Made by a program: the position numbers and the translations under genes
The notes under the pieces: generated by a model
Seen by the model: the letters and a program-made list of their open reading frames with translations, nothing else
What the model was told of the DNA's origin: nothing
Databases searched by the model: none
NCBI GenBank assembly: GCA_029987025.1
Contig: DALTWQ010000032.1
Span: forward strand, 1 to 13,540
Origin: Methanocorpusculum sp.
GTDB taxonomy: Archaea; Halobacteriota; Methanomicrobia; Methanomicrobiales; Methanocorpusculaceae
Direction: 5' to 3'
Length of the DNA: 13,540 bases
Shown here: positions 11,335 to 13,540 of the stretch, piece after piece
How the letters are laid out: each line of letters starts with the position of its first letter
How positions within the stretch are numbered: position 1 is the first letter of the stretch

Positions 11335-12918
11335 ATGAAATACGTAGTCGTCACAGGAGGCGTCATGAGCGGCCTTGGAAAAGGCATTACAGCCGCGTCC
11401 ATAGGCCGTATCCTCAAAAACAGAGGGTATCATGTAACAAGTGTTAAAATTGATCCGTACTTAAACATCGATGCAGGACTGATGAATCCTGCACAGCACG
11501 GAGAAGTCTTCGTCTTAAAAGACGGAGGTGAAACCGACCTTGATTTAGGAAACTACGAGCGTTTCTTAGACATCGAACTCACCTCTGACCATAACCTGAC
11601 CACCGGTAAAATCTATCAGTCTGTCATCCACAAAGAGCGCCGCGGCGACTACCTCGGAGGTACTGTGCAGATTATTCCGCACATCACCAATGAAATCAAG
11701 GACAGAATCCGCCGCGCAGCAGAAACCTGGACTGATTCCGAAGGCAGCCATGCGGAAATCTGTATCGTAGAAGTCGGCGGTACCGTGGGCGATATTGAAA
11801 GCATGCCTTTCTTAGAGGCTGTCCGTCAGATGCACTGGGAGTATGGAAACGGCGACTTCGCTTTAGTGCATGTTACTCTTCTTCCGGCTGACACCATGGG
11901 TGACCTCAAAACAAAGCCGACTCAGCACTCCATCAAAGCTCTTCGCGAGTTAGGTCTCGAAGCTGACGTAATTGTGGGCCGCAGTTCATATCCTATATCT
12001 CCTGCAACGAAACGTAAAATCTCCTCCTTCTGCGACGTCGATGTAAATGCCGTCATCAGCGCGAGAACGGCCCCTGATACCTACCTTGTTCCGCTCGAAC
12101 TGGAAAAGGACGGTCTTGCAGCAGTTCTCTTAAAACTCTTAAAACTTGATCCGCGTGAGCCGGACAACACCTGGTACTCTATTGTCGCCAAGGAATACAC
12201 AAACCGCGTCTCTGTCGGTATCATCACCAAATACGGTGTAGATGACGTCTATATCTCCATCAAAGAAGCCTTAAAGCACGCCGGACGCAGTCTTTCAACT
12301 GAAGTCGATATCCACTGGATTGACGCTGAAACCTATGCCGAAGAAGAACTCCGCGACCTTGACGGCATCTTAATTCCCGGCGGATTCGGAAACCGCGGTA
12401 TCGAAGGCATGATTTCCGCCATCAAATATGCACGTGAGAATAAAAAACCGCTTTTAGGACTCTGTCTCGGATTCCAGTTATCTGTTATCGAGTTCATGCG
12501 CCACGTTGTCGGATACGCAGATGCAACGAGTGAAGAGATGGGCGCAGGAACGCCTGCCATCGCTATTTTACCGGAGCAGGAAGGGGTCGAGGACTTAGGC
12601 GGTACGATGCGTCTCGGCGACTGTGATGTGTCTCTTGCAGCCGGTTCAAAGCTTGCAGAACTCTACGGCAAGACAGAAATTATCGAACGCCACCGCCACA
12701 GATACGAGGTTAACCCGAAGTACATCGATGAGATTGAGGCAAAAGGCCTTACGTTCGTCGGCAGAAACGGACGCCGTATGGAAGCACTCGAACTTGCAGA
12801 CCATCCGTTCTTTGTTGCAACACAGTATCACCCCGAGTTCCGCTCACGCCCGACAAATCCGTCGGCACCGTTCGTCGGATTTGTTGCAGCATGCCGCGAC
12901 AATAAGAGGAAAGAGTAA
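11335..12918 (+). CDS. pyrG: CTP synthase (glutamine-hydrolysing)
   Basis: Makes CTP from UTP with ATP and glutamine ammonia in the cytoplasm. It has 527 residues from the chosen ATG, a normal length for the family. The synthetase domain (about 1-270) shows GGVMSGLGKGITAASIGR (8-25), KIDPYLNIDAG (38-48), QHGEVFVLKDGGETDLDLGN (54-73) and EVGGTVGDIES (146-156). The class I glutamine amidotransferase domain (about 290-527) shows PGGFGNRGIEG (348-358), the nucleophile in LGLCLGFQ (374-381, Cys377), HRHRYEVNP (453-461) and QYHPEF (497-502, His499 and Glu501). The triad is complete. In the first loop, GVMSG replaces the more common bacterial GVVSS. The start is fixed by GGAGG at 11320-11324 and by the usual MKYVVVTGG opening; an in-frame extension to 11278 has no family counterpart. 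The stop overlaps the guaA start (TAATG), so the two are coupled. Confidence 0.97.
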   Translation: MKYVVVTGGVMSGLGKGITAASIGRILKNRGYHVTSVKIDPYLNIDAGLMNPAQHGEVFVLKDGGETDLDLGNYERFLDIELTSDHNLTTGKIYQSVIHKERRGDYLGGTVQIIPHITNEIKDRIRRAAETWTDSEGSHAEICIVEVGGTVGDIESMPFLEAVRQMHWEYGNGDFALVHVTLLPADTMGDLKTKPTQHSIKALRELGLEADVIVGRSSYPISPATKRKISSFCDVDVNAVISARTAPDTYLVPLELEKDGLAAVLLKLLKLDPREPDNTWYSIVAKEYTNRVSVGIITKYGVDDVYISIKEALKHAGRSLSTEVDIHWIDAETYAEEELRDLDGILIPGGFGNRGIEGMISAIKYARENKKPLLGLCLGFQLSVIEFMRHVVGYADATSEEMGAGTPAIAILPEQEGVEDLGGTMRLGDCDVSLAAGSKLAELYGKTEIIERHRHRYEVNPKYIDEIEAKGLTFVGRNGRRMEALELADHPFFVATQYHPEFRSRPTNPSAPFVGFVAACRDNKRKE

Positions 12919-13540
12919 TGGAATCCGTTCTTGTCCTCGATTTCGGCGGACAATACAATCAGTTAATCGCGAGAAGAGTCCGTGAAGCAAACGTCTTCTG
13001 CGAGGTTAAACCCTGCACGGTCTCTCTTGATGAAATCAAGCGCGGAAACTACAGCGGTATCATCTTTACCGGCGGACCTGCAAGCGTTTACGCTGAAGGT
13101 GCACCGCGTGCCGCAGAAGGTCTTTTTGAGTTAGGTCTTCCGGTCCTTGGTATCTGCTACGGCGCACAGTACACTGCATATACATTAGGAGGTACGGTAT
13201 CTCCTGCTGCAAAACGTGAGTTCGGCAGAACTGAAATCTCCGTAAAGCCGTCGCTTCTTTTCGAAGGAGTTCCCAAAGAGACTCTCTGCTGGATGAGCCA
13301 CGGCGACCAGATTACGAAACTGCCGGACGGATTTACTGTCTCTGCAGAAAGTGCGGTATGTCCGGTTGCCGCGATGGAAAACCCGGAGCGTAAAATCTAC
13401 TGTGTCCAGTTCCATCCGGAGGTTATGCACACGCCCGAAGGCTCGAAGATGATTGCAAACTTCCTTACCGGAGTCTGTGGATGTAAGGGCGAGTGGAAGA
13501 TGTCTTCATTCGTCGAAGACACGGTAGTGCAGCTTCGTGA
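12918..13540 (+). CDS. guaA: GMP synthase (glutamine-hydrolysing), 5' part, cut by window end
   Basis: Converts XMP to GMP with ATP and glutamine. About 207 codons are visible and the frame stays open to the window edge. The glutamine amidotransferase domain is complete: LDFGGQYNQLIARR (7-20), TGGPASVY (51-58), nucleophile in LGICYGAQ (77-84, Cys80), WMSHGD (125-130) and QFHPEV (164-169, His166 and Glu168). After it comes a linker CGCKGEWKMSSF (187-198), typical of fused GMP synthases just before the ATP-pyrophosphatase domain. The gene therefore looks like the one-chain form, not the separate glutaminase subunit found in many archaea. The ATG shares its first base with the last base of the pyrG stop, with GAGG (12906-12909) upstream, so the two nucleotide amidotransferases are translationally coupled. 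The synthetase half lies outside the window. Confidence 0.95.
   Translation, partial: MESVLVLDFGGQYNQLIARRVREANVFCEVKPCTVSLDEIKRGNYSGIIFTGGPASVYAEGAPRAAEGLFELGLPVLGICYGAQYTAYTLGGTVSPAAKREFGRTEISVKPSLLFEGVPKETLCWMSHGDQITKLPDGFTVSAESAVCPVAAMENPERKIYCVQFHPEVMHTPEGSKMIANFLTGVCGCKGEWKMSSFVEDTVVQLR

Noticed and set aside
1..13540. CRISPR arrays, insertion sequences, phage genes or toxin-antitoxin pairs
   Set aside because: No regularly spaced repeats, transposase motifs, target-site duplications or paired small ORFs of those types were seen on reading both strands.

Overview
The window looks like chromosome from a mesophilic methanogenic euryarchaeon. My best guess is an order Methanomicrobiales genome close to Methanocorpusculum. 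The reasons are a CDC48/VAT-type double-AAA ATPase, an ADP-forming acyl-CoA synthetase, a euryarchaeal-type CTP synthase, archaeal TATA boxes about 25 bases before predicted transcript starts (some transcripts apparently leaderless), and oligo-T archaeal terminators. The genus is an inference from protein style and roughly 50% GC, not from a search. I saw no rRNA, tRNA, CRISPR array or insertion sequence.

Layout, left to right. A complete purH (+, bases 41-1534) ends in an oligo-T terminator. Next is a dyad-rich promoter region and a 203-residue two-HTH regulator-like protein (+). Convergent to it is an AT-richer 12-TM MFS transporter (-). A tandem-domain chagasin-like lipoprotein (-) follows, with a hairpin terminator at its end and a near-identical dyad on its upstream side. 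Then comes a CDC48 ATPase / Hsp20-like pair (-, 12-base gap) that looks like one transcript. A 396-base gap holds the CDC48 promoter and an unannotated 42-codon ORF (+) with its own TATA box. Convergent to that ORF is a TDT/TehA-type 10-TM carrier or channel (-), downstream of a 692-residue ADP-forming acyl-CoA synthetase (-) with a GTG start. A divergent promoter with a long inverted repeat separates the synthetase from pyrG (+), whose stop codon overlaps the start of guaA (+). guaA is cut by the window edge.

How the genes fit together. purH makes IMP, guaA turns XMP into GMP and pyrG turns UTP into CTP, so both ends of the window serve nucleotide supply. The CDC48-Hsp20 pair is a protein quality-control unit, and the neighbouring secreted cysteine-protease inhibitor also touches proteolysis, though it has its own promoter. 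The synthetase interconverts acyl-CoA and acid with ADP/ATP, and the TDT protein next to it could move an organic anion, but that link is only proximity.

I found no clear new multi-gene system. The most useful leads are the inverted repeat between the synthetase gene and pyrG, the beta-alpha domain order of the synthetase, the CDC48-Hsp20 pairing with an unusual loop in the CDC48 N-domain, the uncharacterised two-HTH protein behind nested dyads, and the 42-residue ORF.
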